DNA of 51,466 bases from Candidatus Gastranaerophilales bacterium (GTDB taxonomy: Bacteria > Cyanobacteriota > Vampirovibrionia > Gastranaerophilales > Gastranaerophilaceae): positions 1-51,466 of the forward strand of contig CALUYZ010000011.1 of the NCBI GenBank assembly GCA_944325175.1. Reading direction: 5' to 3'. Below are positions 9,277 through 17,377 of this stretch, piece after piece; position 1 is the first letter of the stretch, and each line of letters starts with the position of its first letter. Below the pieces are notes generated by a model. It did no database searches. It saw only the letters and a program-made list of their open reading frames with translations, and had not been told where the DNA came from. Both the position numbers and the translations under genes were made by a program.

Positions 9277-9390
9277 CTTTCAGATTTATTGTGATTATTT
9301 AATATTAACCAACGGCTTCGATATATGCTTCAATGTCGCTTTCTGAATTAAATTCGCTTAAAGTGACAAGAACCTTGTTGGTTGATGTTT
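9277..9390. repeat. 158-bp tandem repeat, partial copy C = real gcvPA end
   Basis: The first 114 bp of the unit, coinciding with the last codons and 3' flank of the intact gcvPA. Homology stops at 9390, where the gene continues in its own sequence. This identifies gcvPA as the source of the array. Confidence 0.93.
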
Positions 9391-10555
9391 TTATGCCGCC
9401 TAAAATATTTTTTTCTTTCAGTTTTTTAAGAAAGTTATCAGAGGTTTCGTTTTGCTTCATTTCAATTTCAAAAGAATTGAAGAAATTGTTGTTAACTGTT
9501 TTATAGCCTTTTAAATTAAGCTTTTCAGACAAGTTGTGCGCCAGATTATACGACATATTTGCATATTCAATTAGTGCGTTTTTGCCTGTTAATGAAAGAT
9601 ATAGCGTGCAGCAAAGAGCAGTTAATGCTTGATTGGAGCATATATTTCCGGTTGCCTTTTCTCGTCTTATATGTTGCTCTCTTGCTTGAAGGGTTAAAAC
9701 GTATGCTTCTTTACCTTCTTTATCAACGGTTTTACCTACAATTCTTCCTGCAATTTGTCTTTTATGGGCATCTTTTACTGCAATGAACCCGCCATAGGCG
9801 CCGCCAAAATTTAAAGGTAAACCAAACGGTTGATAATCACCAGCAATAATATCTGCCACGGGCGGTTCAATTACAGGTAAAATTGAAAGGTCGACAGATG
9901 CTATAATTAGTGCTTTTCCTTCTTTTTCGGGTAATTTTTTAAGCTCACCGTTATATTCAGGGAAGGAATAAATTTTGCCGGCAAATTCAACATCTTTAGG
10001 TGCATCTTCTGCAATCATAAACTCAATATTTTGAGCCCAAAGGTATGTTTTTATGACTTCAATGTAATTTGGGTTTAATTTGTCAGAGATAAAAATTCTT
10101 TTAATTTTATTAATTCTGACAGCCATTAAACAGGCTTCGGCACATGCAACACCGCCATCATAAACAGAAGCATTTGCAACATCCATTTTTGTTAAATTAC
10201 AGATATAGCTTTGAAATTCATACATAATTTGCAAAGTTCCCTGTGAAATTTCAGGCTGATAGGGAGTGTATGCAGATAAAAATTCAAATCTTGAAGCAAC
10301 GTATTGAATGGCAGATGGAATATATTTTTTAATTGCACCGCCGCCTAAAAATGAAATGTAGTTTGTTTTATTTTTATTTGAAAGTTTAAACAGTTCTTTT
10401 TGCGCTTCAAGCTCACTTAAAGGGCTGTCAAGCTTTAGCTCTTTCAAATAACATTGTTCAGGTATCATATCAAACATGGAATCTATTGATTCCACATTAA
10501 TTTCATCAAGCATTTTTTGCCTGATTTCATCTGTGTGTGCTTCAAAATTTCTCAT
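9305..10555 (-). CDS. gcvPA: Glycine dehydrogenase (decarboxylating) subunit 1
   Basis: A 416-residue GcvPA-type protein: the N-terminal half of the PLP-dependent P protein, which decarboxylates glycine and passes the aminomethyl group to lipoyl-GcvH. Typical segments are SFLGGGAIKKYIPSAIQ, FLSAYTPYQPEISQGTLQ, YEFQSYICNLTKMDVANAS, YDGGVACAEA and QAREQHIRREKATGNICSNQ. It is slightly shorter than the usual roughly 450 residues. It starts 5 bp after gcvH. In split systems gcvPB, which carries the PLP lysine, normally follows; here the gene is followed by copies of its own 3' end and then an opposing gene, so its partner must lie elsewhere if it exists. Confidence 0.95.
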   Translation of the reverse strand: MRNFEAHTDEIRQKMLDEINVESIDSMFDMIPEQCYLKELKLDSPLSELEAQKELFKLSNKNKTNYISFLGGGAIKKYIPSAIQYVASRFEFLSAYTPYQPEISQGTLQIMYEFQSYICNLTKMDVANASVYDGGVACAEACLMAVRINKIKRIFISDKLNPNYIEVIKTYLWAQNIEFMIAEDAPKDVEFAGKIYSFPEYNGELKKLPEKEGKALIIASVDLSILPVIEPPVADIIAGDYQPFGLPLNFGGAYGGFIAVKDAHKRQIAGRIVGKTVDKEGKEAYVLTLQAREQHIRREKATGNICSNQALTALCCTLYLSLTGKNALIEYANMSYNLAHNLSEKLNLKGYKTVNNNFFNSFEIEMKQNETSDNFLKKLKEKNILGGIKTSTNKVLVTLSEFNSESDIEAYIEAVG

Positions 10556-10560
10556 TTATT

Positions 10561-10956
10561 TTATGCCACTTCTTCTTTATAGTCTTCGTATTCAAGTAAA
10601 CCTACAGTATCATCTGCCAAGGTTTCAGATTTTATTTTTACGAGCCAGCCTTTTTCGTAAGGGTCTTCATTTATTATTTCAGGTGAATTTATAAGCTCTT
10701 CGTTGACTTCGACAATTTTGCCGCCAACAGGCATGTAAATTTCTGAAGCTGCCTTAACTGATTCTATGGTTGCAAAAACTTCGTTTTTAGCAAATTCTGA
10801 ACCAATTTCAGGTAGTTCTACAAAAACAACATCGCCTAATTGTTCGATAGCATAGTCGGTTAAGCCTATTGTGCATAATTCTCCTTCTTCTAATACCCAC
10901 TCATGGGTGTTAGAACAGAGTATTCCTTCAGGAGCTTTTTTTTCTTGTTCTGTCAT
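10561..10956 (-). CDS. gcvH: Glycine cleavage system H protein
   Basis: A 131-residue lipoyl-carrier protein that shuttles the aminomethyl group between P, T and L proteins. The lipoylation site is Lys68 in ATIESVKAASEIYMPVGG. The N-terminal CSNTHEWV and GLTDYAIEQLGDVVFVELPE segments are typical. Its ATG overlaps the gcvT stop by 4 bp (ATGA). The gene order gcvT-gcvH-gcvPA is the common split-P arrangement. It depends on lipoylation and L-protein genes not seen here. Confidence 0.97.
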   Translation of the reverse strand: MTEQEKKAPEGILCSNTHEWVLEEGELCTIGLTDYAIEQLGDVVFVELPEIGSEFAKNEVFATIESVKAASEIYMPVGGKIVEVNEELINSPEIINEDPYEKGWLVKIKSETLADDTVGLLEYEDYKEEVA

Positions 10957-12098
10957 ACGTTTTCCTTTTTATATCGTTTTTCTATAAATGGTCTTTTTAC
11001 AATTTTTGCATCGTACAGTTTATTTCTTATCATAATTTGTATTGTTGTGCCAATAGTTTTTTGCATAGTGTTAAGTGTTGTATCATTTGAGATGTCCAAA
11101 TAGGCTAAGCCTATATTCTTTTTCAAAACGGGTGAAGGACCGCCAGAGGTTACAATTCCTGCCTTTTTGCCTTCTATATAAATTTCATAACCATGCCTTG
11201 CGGGAATTTTATCTATCATTTCAAAGCCGATTATTTTTTTTCTTTTTGGAATTTTGCCTTCGATTTGTCCCAAGATTGTTTCTTTTCCGTTATAATCTTC
11301 TTCCTTGTCTTTTGCAACCGACCAAGAAAGCCCTGCTTCTATCGGGGTAACCGTTTCGTCTAAATCGTTACCGTACAGGTGAAGTGCAGCTTCCAGCCTT
11401 AAAGTATCTCTTGCACCTAAACCTATCGGCATAATATTAAATTCTTTTCCTTCTTCTAAAATTTTATCCCACAGATAGACAGAATATGGGTTTTTAACAA
11501 GAATTTCAAAACCGTCTTCCCCTGTATAGCCTGTTCTTGCAACCAAAACGTTTACATTTGCAATTTCACCTCTTTTAATTGAAAAATATTCAGGTTGGCT
11601 TTCTTTTCTCATGCCTAATTTTTCAACCAAAAGGGAAGCCTTTGGACCTTGAATTGCAAGAAGCGAGTAGTTGTGAGAATCGTTTACAATATTAACATCA
11701 AAACCTAAAGAATTTCTCACCATCCAATTTAGGTCTTCATCAATTCTTGAAGCGTTTACAATTAAAAGATATTCTTTTTCGGGCTCATCTAATTTGTAAA
11801 TAATAAGGTCATCTATAATGCCGCCTTCTTTGTTTGTTAATTGGCAATATACGGCTTTATTTTTCTTTAATTTTGAAATATCTTGAGGAACGAGTTTTTG
11901 CAGAAAATTAAGCGAATCTTTACCTGAAATAAAAACTTCGCCCATATGCGAAACATCAAAAAGCCCGACATTATTCCTTACTGCATTATGTTCTTCTATG
12001 ATGCTTGTATATGAAACAGGCATCAGCCATCCTGCAAAAGGAATTAATTTTGCATTTAATTTTTCCTGTTCTTCATATAAAAAAGTTTTTTTATCCAT
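10953..12098 (-). CDS. gcvT: Aminomethyltransferase (glycine cleavage T protein)
   Basis: A 381-residue folate-dependent GcvT that releases ammonia and makes 5,10-methylene-THF. Segments LIPFAGWLMPVSY, GLFDVSHMGEV, YSLLAIQGPKA, ARTGYTGEDGFEI and GLGARDTLRLEAAL are diagnostic. The frame extends upstream to 12152 but I place the start at the ATG at 12096-12098 because AAGAAGGCG lies about 5 nt before it and because this leaves an 11-nt gap after alr rather than a long overlap. With folD two genes upstream, the cluster links glycine cleavage to the methylene-THF pool. Confidence 0.95.
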   Translation of the reverse strand: MDKKTFLYEEQEKLNAKLIPFAGWLMPVSYTSIIEEHNAVRNNVGLFDVSHMGEVFISGKDSLNFLQKLVPQDISKLKKNKAVYCQLTNKEGGIIDDLIIYKLDEPEKEYLLIVNASRIDEDLNWMVRNSLGFDVNIVNDSHNYSLLAIQGPKASLLVEKLGMRKESQPEYFSIKRGEIANVNVLVARTGYTGEDGFEILVKNPYSVYLWDKILEEGKEFNIMPIGLGARDTLRLEAALHLYGNDLDETVTPIEAGLSWSVAKDKEEDYNGKETILGQIEGKIPKRKKIIGFEMIDKIPARHGYEIYIEGKKAGIVTSGGPSPVLKKNIGLAYLDISNDTTLNTMQKTIGTTIQIMIRNKLYDAKIVKRPFIEKRYKKENV

Positions 12099-12109
12099 TT
12101 TTCGCCTTC

Positions 12110-13255
12110 TTATCTTACATAAATTCTTGGTAATCTTACTTTTAGACGACAAGTGAGCTCATAATTAATTGTATCTAAAATTTTTGCCCAGCTGTCAACT
12201 GAAATGAAATTATTATTATCATAACCTAAAATTGTTATTATGTCGCCTATTTTTGCGTCAACATCAGTTATATCAAACATCATTTGATCCATAGTAATTC
12301 TGCCGATTTGATTGACTAATTTGCCTTTTATTGAACCTTGAATTTTATTGGATAAATTTCTTGAAACGCCGTCAGCATAACCTATTGGAATGGTTGCCAC
12401 CTTTATTTCTTTATCTGCAACAAATTTATAGCCATAGCTAACACCTTCACCTTTTTTAATTGTGTGAATATTTGTAATTCTTCCTTTAACAGACATTAAT
12501 TGTTTAATATCGGGAATTTTACAAATGGGCTTAACGCCTTCTGTAAGAGGAGTCATGCCATAGATTATTATGCCAAGTCTTATTGTGTTGTAGTTTTTAT
12601 TATCTAACAAAAATGCGCCAATGCTGTTTTGGCAGTGTATCATTAAATTTTCTTTGTCGATGTTGTCTAAAACATAATTAAATCTGTCTAATTGCATTTT
12701 TAAAATTTCAGGGTTTTCTGCGTCTGCAAAGTGGGTGAAAACACCTTTTAATTCAGCATATTCAGCATTTCTTAATTTTTCGATAAATTTTGGCGCCTCT
12801 TTATAATTTATACCGATTCTGTTCATGCCTGTATCAACTTTCACCTGAACCTTTAATTTTTTGCCCGTTCTTTCATAAAGCATTTTTAGGGTTTCCAAGT
12901 GTTCTTCATTAAAAACGGAAATTTCAATGTCATAATTAAGTGCAGCTTCAAAAGCCCAAACAGGAACAGCGCCCAAAACCAAAATAGGGCAATTAATTTT
13001 ATTTTCTCTTAAATCAATTCCTTCATCAATGGAAGCAACTCCAAAGGCTTTAATTCCGCAAGCAAGCAAAACAGGCGCTATCATAACGCTTCCATGACCG
13101 TAACCGTCCGCTTTTACAACAGCCAGAAGATTTTTATTCTCAACATCTTTTATTTGTTCTTTAATTTTTTCAATATTTTCTTCCAAATATTCTAAATTAA
13201 CTTCAACCCAAGAATCTCTGTGCTTATTTGTTATGCTTGTTCTGATGTTTTTCAT
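12110..13255 (-). CDS. alr: Alanine racemase
   Basis: A 381-residue PLP enzyme that makes D-alanine for peptidoglycan. The PLP-lysine motif is LLAVVKADGYGHG near residue 45; the family's catalytic tyrosine lies in the GVSYGYKFVADKE stretch. RITMDQMMFDI and the GTDG-like substrate region are also in place, although an IPIGYADGVSR stretch replaces the more common form. Its start overlaps the folD stop (TAATG) and it is followed closely by gcvT. Placement between one-carbon genes probably reflects shared housekeeping expression, not a common pathway. Confidence 0.95.
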   Translation of the reverse strand: MKNIRTSITNKHRDSWVEVNLEYLEENIEKIKEQIKDVENKNLLAVVKADGYGHGSVMIAPVLLACGIKAFGVASIDEGIDLRENKINCPILVLGAVPVWAFEAALNYDIEISVFNEEHLETLKMLYERTGKKLKVQVKVDTGMNRIGINYKEAPKFIEKLRNAEYAELKGVFTHFADAENPEILKMQLDRFNYVLDNIDKENLMIHCQNSIGAFLLDNKNYNTIRLGIIIYGMTPLTEGVKPICKIPDIKQLMSVKGRITNIHTIKKGEGVSYGYKFVADKEIKVATIPIGYADGVSRNLSNKIQGSIKGKLVNQIGRITMDQMMFDITDVDAKIGDIITILGYDNNNFISVDSWAKILDTINYELTCRLKVRLPRIYVR

Positions 13256-14103
13256 TATTCCATGCCTTTTTGAAGTTTATAAAGTTCAAGTGTATTTTCC
13301 ATTAAACAGCTTATTGTCATTGGTCCTACGCCACCCGGGACAGGTGTTATATAAGAGGCTTTATTAAAAACACTTTCAAAATCAACATCGCCTGTTAATT
13401 TGCCGTTTTTATTTCTTGTTATGCCTACATCAATGATAACGGCGCCTTTTTTTATCATTTCGCCTTTTATAAATTCTTCTTTTCCTGTTGCAGAAACAAT
13501 AATATCTGCCATATTTAAAATTTCAGACAAATTTTTTGTTTTTGAATGTGCCTGAATAACAGTTGCGTTTTTTTGCAATAATAACGCAGAGATTGGCTTT
13601 CCTACAATATTTGAGCGACCGACAACAACCGCCAATTTTCCTTCTAAATTAATGTTTTTAGCTTCTAAAAGCTTTATAATTCCTTTTGGAGTGCAAGCGA
13701 CAGCATAAGGTTTTTCGCCTTTAAAAAGTTTGCCTGAATTATAAGTTGTAAAACCGTCCACATCTTTTATTGGAGATATTTCATCCAAGAAATCTTTTTC
13801 ATCCAAACCTTTGGGCAAAGGCAGTTGTAATAAGATGCCATTTACATTTTCATCATCATTCAACTTTTTTATAACGGTCAAAAGTTCTTCTTTTGAGGTG
13901 TTTTCGGGCAGTTCTTTTAAAATTGAATTAAACCCTAAAAATTCCGATTTTTTTATTTTATTTTTAACATAAACCTTGCTTGCAGGGTTGCATCCAACAA
14001 TTATAACCGCCAAAGCAGGCTTTATATCAAAATTTTCAACTTCTTTTTTTATGTTATTTAAAATATTTTCTGCAATTTCTTTGCCATTAATAATTTCTGC
14101 CAT
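13255..14103 (-). CDS. folD: Methylene-THF dehydrogenase/cyclohydrolase
   Basis: A 282-residue FolD that interconverts 5,10-methylene-THF, methenyl-THF and 10-formyl-THF with NAD(P). Visible signatures are PASKVYVKNKIKKSE (substrate lysine region), NGILLQLPLPKGLD, PIKDVDGFT, CTPKGIIKLL, VVVGRSNIVGKP and the C-terminal TPVPGGVGPMTI. The length is normal. It lies 3 bp after the upstream ATPase gene and overlaps alr by one base. It would supply or consume the methylene-THF produced by the glycine cleavage genes downstream. Confidence 0.97.
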   Translation of the reverse strand: MAEIINGKEIAENILNNIKKEVENFDIKPALAVIIVGCNPASKVYVKNKIKKSEFLGFNSILKELPENTSKEELLTVIKKLNDDENVNGILLQLPLPKGLDEKDFLDEISPIKDVDGFTTYNSGKLFKGEKPYAVACTPKGIIKLLEAKNINLEGKLAVVVGRSNIVGKPISALLLQKNATVIQAHSKTKNLSEILNMADIIVSATGKEEFIKGEMIKKGAVIIDVGITRNKNGKLTGDVDFESVFNKASYITPVPGGVGPMTISCLMENTLELYKLQKGME

Positions 14104-14106
14104 ATT

Positions 14107-14835
14107 TTATCCTTGTGGAAGATTTAGTCTTTGATAAATAGTGTTTAGCGAGTTTTCAACTTCGCTGTAATCTATGCCGTTTTTAAATTCAGGAATTAAG
14201 CCTAAAAAATTAAGCCCCATAGAATTTATTGCTTCAACTGTTTTGTTTGAGTTTTCATCTGTCGCTCTGTTTAGAATTACTCCAAACTGTCCTTCGGCTG
14301 AATATTTTTTTGAATTTTCAAAAATTTTGCCCGCAAGTTCAATTTGTTTATTCCCCGCATTTGTGATTAAAAGGGTTGTATCAATCGGATAATCAACTAA
14401 TTGGTGAAGATATTTAAGGTCAAATTCGCAATCAAAAATTACAAAATCATATCTTTCAATAAGTTTTACCAAAGCGTCATTCATTTGTTTTGTAATCGGG
14501 CAGCGACAGTCTTTTGAGGCTGTAAGCCAAGATACGATAATGTCAATACTTGAATCTATTTCGACAAGAATATCTTCAAGCGCCCATTCAATGTATTCTT
14601 GTTTTGTCATTTTAGATGGAATACCTGTGTTATATTCATGCTTTCCTGAACGTATTCCATAAATTGTATTATCTATGGTTAACCCCCAAAAGCCTGAAAG
14701 CTCTTGAGTAAGGTCGTTATCTACCAAAAGAATTGATTTATCTTTGAATTTGTTTTTAATTAAATTGCAAAGAGAATATGTAACAGAAGACTTTCCGCTT
14801 CCTGATTTTCCGACAATAGCAATGGTTGATGTCAT
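14107..14835 (-). CDS. CooC/MinD-like P-loop ATPase
   Basis: A 242-residue SIMIBI-class ATPase. The N-terminus has a deviant Walker A, GKSGSGKSS (residues 9-17), with the signature lysine early in the loop as in MinD/CooC proteins, and LLVDNDLTQEL follows. The DFVIFDCEFDLKYL segment resembles the DCEAGLEHL region of CooC-type nickel-insertion ATPases of carbon monoxide dehydrogenase, and a CRC pair lies just before it (about residue 137). It is the first gene of the folD-alr-gcv run. A CooC-like role in metal-centre maturation is inference; a ParA-like role is possible. Confidence 0.75.
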   Translation of the reverse strand: MTSTIAIVGKSGSGKSSVTYSLCNLIKNKFKDKSILLVDNDLTQELSGFWGLTIDNTIYGIRSGKHEYNTGIPSKMTKQEYIEWALEDILVEIDSSIDIIVSWLTASKDCRCPITKQMNDALVKLIERYDFVIFDCEFDLKYLHQLVDYPIDTTLLITNAGNKQIELAGKIFENSKKYSAEGQFGVILNRATDENSNKTVEAINSMGLNFLGLIPEFKNGIDYSEVENSLNTIYQRLNLPQG

Positions 14836-14890
14836 AAAACTCCCAACAATAAAGTAGTGTCTTTAATTTATTTTATAATAAAATATTTAT

Positions 14891-15904
14891 ATGAAAAAGA
14901 TTTGTAATAAAGTTTTATTTATAAATTATGGCGGAATTGGAGATGAAATACTTTTTTTGCCTACAATAGAAGGGTTTAAAAAATTATACCCTAATTCAAA
15001 AATTACTTTATGCTTAGAACCGAGGGCAAAAGGGGTAAAAGGCTTAACAAACATTATTGACGACATTATAACCGTTGATATTAAGGCTTATGGCATTAAA
15101 AAATATATAAATATTTTAAAATTAATTTTTAAAACTTGGTTTATGGGGTTTGATACGGTAATTTCAAGCGGAAAATCGCCTTTTGTGTCTTTTATACTTT
15201 TTTTAACGGGTATAAAAACAAAAGTGGGTTATAAAACAAAAACATCTAAACTTTTAAATTTTGAAGTTCCTTTAAATGAAGATACTTATGCCGGCAATAT
15301 GTATTTTGATTTAATAAAACCTTTTGGCGACGTTAGTTTTCAGCTTCCAAAAATTAATTTTGATGAAAATTTTGAACTTCCCTTTAAATTTGATGAAAAT
15401 AATTTCATTTTAATTCATCCCGGTGTTTCTTTAATGAGCGTAAATAAAGGCATTTTTAAATGCCCTGATACAAATTTTTGGACTCAAACAATTAAAAATC
15501 TTCTACAAAGGGGTGAAAATGTTGTTATTGCAGGCGGACCTGATGACAAGGAAACAATAACCGCCATTTGCTCTGACAGTGAAATTAAAAACAATGAAAA
15601 TTTTTATTCAATGTTTAACAAAACAAAAAACTTATTTGAATTAACAAGTCTTATGAATAAAGCAAAAACAATTATATGCTGCGATTCTGCACCTTTTCAT
15701 ATAGCAGCTGCCTTAAAGAAAGAAATTTACGTTTTGTTTGGACCCACAAATGAAAACAAACTTGTATATAAGGCAGATAATATAAAAGTAATTACAAAAA
15801 ATATACAGTGCCGTCCTTGTCTTTGGCATAAAAGATTGACAAACTGTGAAAATTCTGACTGCATTAAGTTTCAGCCCCATGACCTTCTAAATTGTATGAA
15901 GTAA
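14891..15904 (+). CDS. GT9 family glycosyltransferase (heptosyltransferase-like)
   Basis: A 337-residue GT-B fold enzyme of family GT9, the family of ADP-heptose:LPS heptosyltransferases. The N-terminus has FINYGGIGDEILFLPTI; the C-terminal donor-binding domain has LIHPG, VVIAGGPDDK, ICCDSAPFHIAAALKK and YVLFGPTNENK. Four cysteines near the C-terminus (CRPCLWH and CENSDC) are also common in this family. It likely adds a sugar to lipid A-core or a related surface glycan. It is divergent from the ATPase gene. A TATAAT at 14874-14879 lies 11 nt before the ATG, so the leader would be very short. Confidence 0.9.
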   Translation: MKKICNKVLFINYGGIGDEILFLPTIEGFKKLYPNSKITLCLEPRAKGVKGLTNIIDDIITVDIKAYGIKKYINILKLIFKTWFMGFDTVISSGKSPFVSFILFLTGIKTKVGYKTKTSKLLNFEVPLNEDTYAGNMYFDLIKPFGDVSFQLPKINFDENFELPFKFDENNFILIHPGVSLMSVNKGIFKCPDTNFWTQTIKNLLQRGENVVIAGGPDDKETITAICSDSEIKNNENFYSMFNKTKNLFELTSLMNKAKTIICCDSAPFHIAAALKKEIYVLFGPTNENKLVYKADNIKVITKNIQCRPCLWHKRLTNCENSDCIKFQPHDLLNCMK

Positions 15905-15918
15905 TGTTACTTTATTTG

Positions 15919-15947
15919 TTGCGTTTGGCGAACCGTTAGTGTAAAAT
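15919..15947 (+). promoter_or_regulatory. Candidate sigma70-type promoter of the SLH gene
   Basis: TTGCGT (15919-15924) and TAAAAT (15942-15947) are 17 bp apart. This predicts a start near 15954 and a leader of about 80 nt before the SLH gene, which has GTGAGGG just upstream of its ATG. Confidence 0.5.
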
Positions 15948-16035
15948 TTTCTTTATAGTTTGCACCAATTTAGCCTGAATCAGTTTAGATGAAATAAACA
16001 GAATTTAGGAAAATTGTAGGTAAAAGTGAGGGAAT

Positions 16036-17298
16036 ATGAAAACTTTTCAAAAATTATTTATCACATGTGCTTTTGGTACTTTGTTTTTTGCGGGAATAAA
16101 TTTCGCAGATGCACAAACCCTAAAAGATGTTCCGCAAGGTTTTTGGGCTCAAGATGCAATTATTGAAGCGGTTAACAACAATTATTTAACCCTAAAAGGC
16201 GATAAATTTAATCCTAATGCCCCAATATCAAGGGCAGAGTTTGCAAATGCCGTTTATGAATTAATTCAAAGAGATTTAGCAGGCTCGGTTGACAAATCTT
16301 TTAGCGATATTAAAGGTTCAAGTAAATATGACAAGGGAATTTTAACCCTTAATCAACTGCAAATTATATTTGGATACCCCGACGGTTCATTTAAACCAAA
16401 CAAAGAAATGAAAAGAAGCGAAGCAAGCAGTGTTATTGCAAACATTGTAAAAAGCGATTTTTGGGATAAATCCGTTTTGGATAAATTTGTAGATAAAGAC
16501 GATATTCCAAATTGGGCTTTATTGTCTTATATTAATAATGTCATAAACAATGTTTATGTAAATTATCCGGATGAAAGCAAATTGCTTCCCAATGAATATT
16601 TAACACGTGCGCAAACGGCGGTTTTAATAGTTAAAATTAAAGAGGCTATTGAAGCCTATAAATTGTCGTATATGCCAAAAGAAGGCTCTGAAAACGGTGA
16701 AGTCAACGTTTCTTTAGAAGAAAGGTATGTTCCTGTTTTTGTCGGCACAAATACTTTGAATGAATTTGAACATGCTTATCAAAATACGGTAAATCTTTAT
16801 GACAATAAAAAAGTTATCGTGGCAGGAAATATCGTTCCTGTAAGATCTCTTCAAAAATTAAATTCCAAAACGGTTGCTGAAGGTGAAATTTTAACCTATG
16901 TATCACCTAAAGATGTTTATTCAACCGAAGGAACAAAATTGTATTCACAAGGTACAAAATTTGAAGGATACGTTGAAAAGGTTGAAAAATCATATTGGTT
17001 AAAAAAACAGAATAAAGCTTATATTGTGTTCAACAAAGCAATTTTAACCGACGGAGTTGAATTTCCGATAGCAGGCGTTTTATATGCAACATACAAGGGC
17101 GATGTAGTTCTTGAGAAAGAAAAAAATTCAAAGAAAATTGAAAATGACGCAAATAAAAAATATTCAAAAAGAGATGCTGCTATTTTCTTTGCAAATAAAA
17201 AATTAGTTCCTGTTCTTAAATATGATGAAAAGGCAGAAGATAATTTGTTTATGTTGATTACAGGGGATATGATAATTCCTGAATCAGGAACGCTATAA
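16036..17298 (+). CDS. Secreted SLH-domain cell-surface protein
   Basis: A 420-residue exported protein with a signal peptide (residues 1-26, cleavage after ADA). Three S-layer-homology-like repeats follow: about 28-77 (GFWAQDAIIEAV ... ISRAEFANAVYELI), 88-140 (FSDIKGSSKYDKGI ... MKRSEASSVIANIV) and 151-205 (DIPNWALLSYINNV ... LTRAQTAVLIVKI). The C-terminal half is beta-rich with no recognised domain. SLH domains bind cell-wall glycans; in cyanobacteria they occur in SLH-porins, but there is no clear beta-barrel here. A good Shine-Dalgarno and an upstream promoter are present, and a strong terminator follows, so it is probably a single-gene unit. Confidence 0.9.
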   Translation: MKTFQKLFITCAFGTLFFAGINFADAQTLKDVPQGFWAQDAIIEAVNNNYLTLKGDKFNPNAPISRAEFANAVYELIQRDLAGSVDKSFSDIKGSSKYDKGILTLNQLQIIFGYPDGSFKPNKEMKRSEASSVIANIVKSDFWDKSVLDKFVDKDDIPNWALLSYINNVINNVYVNYPDESKLLPNEYLTRAQTAVLIVKIKEAIEAYKLSYMPKEGSENGEVNVSLEERYVPVFVGTNTLNEFEHAYQNTVNLYDNKKVIVAGNIVPVRSLQKLNSKTVAEGEILTYVSPKDVYSTEGTKLYSQGTKFEGYVEKVEKSYWLKKQNKAYIVFNKAILTDGVEFPIAGVLYATYKGDVVLEKEKNSKKIENDANKKYSKRDAAIFFANKKLVPVLKYDEKAEDNLFMLITGDMIIPESGTL

Positions 17299-17312
17299 AA
17301 AGATTAATAATT

Positions 17313-17360
17313 AATAATGCCCCACAATTAGTTGAATTTTGGGGCATTATTTTATTTTTT
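17313..17360 (+). terminator. Strong Rho-independent terminator after the SLH gene
   Basis: AATAATGCCCCA (17313-17324) pairs perfectly with TGGGGCATTATT (17340-17351) around a 15-nt loop, followed by a T-rich run at 17352-17360. Confidence 0.9.
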
Positions 17361-17369
17361 TGATATAAT
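17361..17369 (+). promoter_or_regulatory. Extended -10 promoter, leaderless TPR gene
   Basis: TGATATAAT is a perfect extended -10 element (TGnTATAAT). It lies 8 nt before the ATG at 17378, with no Shine-Dalgarno between, so transcription would start at or next to the start codon. Confidence 0.55.
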
Positions 17370-17377
17370 TTTTGATT

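Noticed and set aside
8961..9390. The 158-bp direct repeats as a CRISPR array or an insertion element
   Set aside because: The units are contiguous, much longer than CRISPR repeats, have no variable spacers, and are clearly copies of the gcvPA end. There are no terminal inverted repeats or transposase.
10953..12152. The longer start of gcvT at 12152
   Set aside because: It would overlap alr by over 40 bp and has no ribosome site, whereas the ATG at 12098 has AAGAAGGCG at the right distance.
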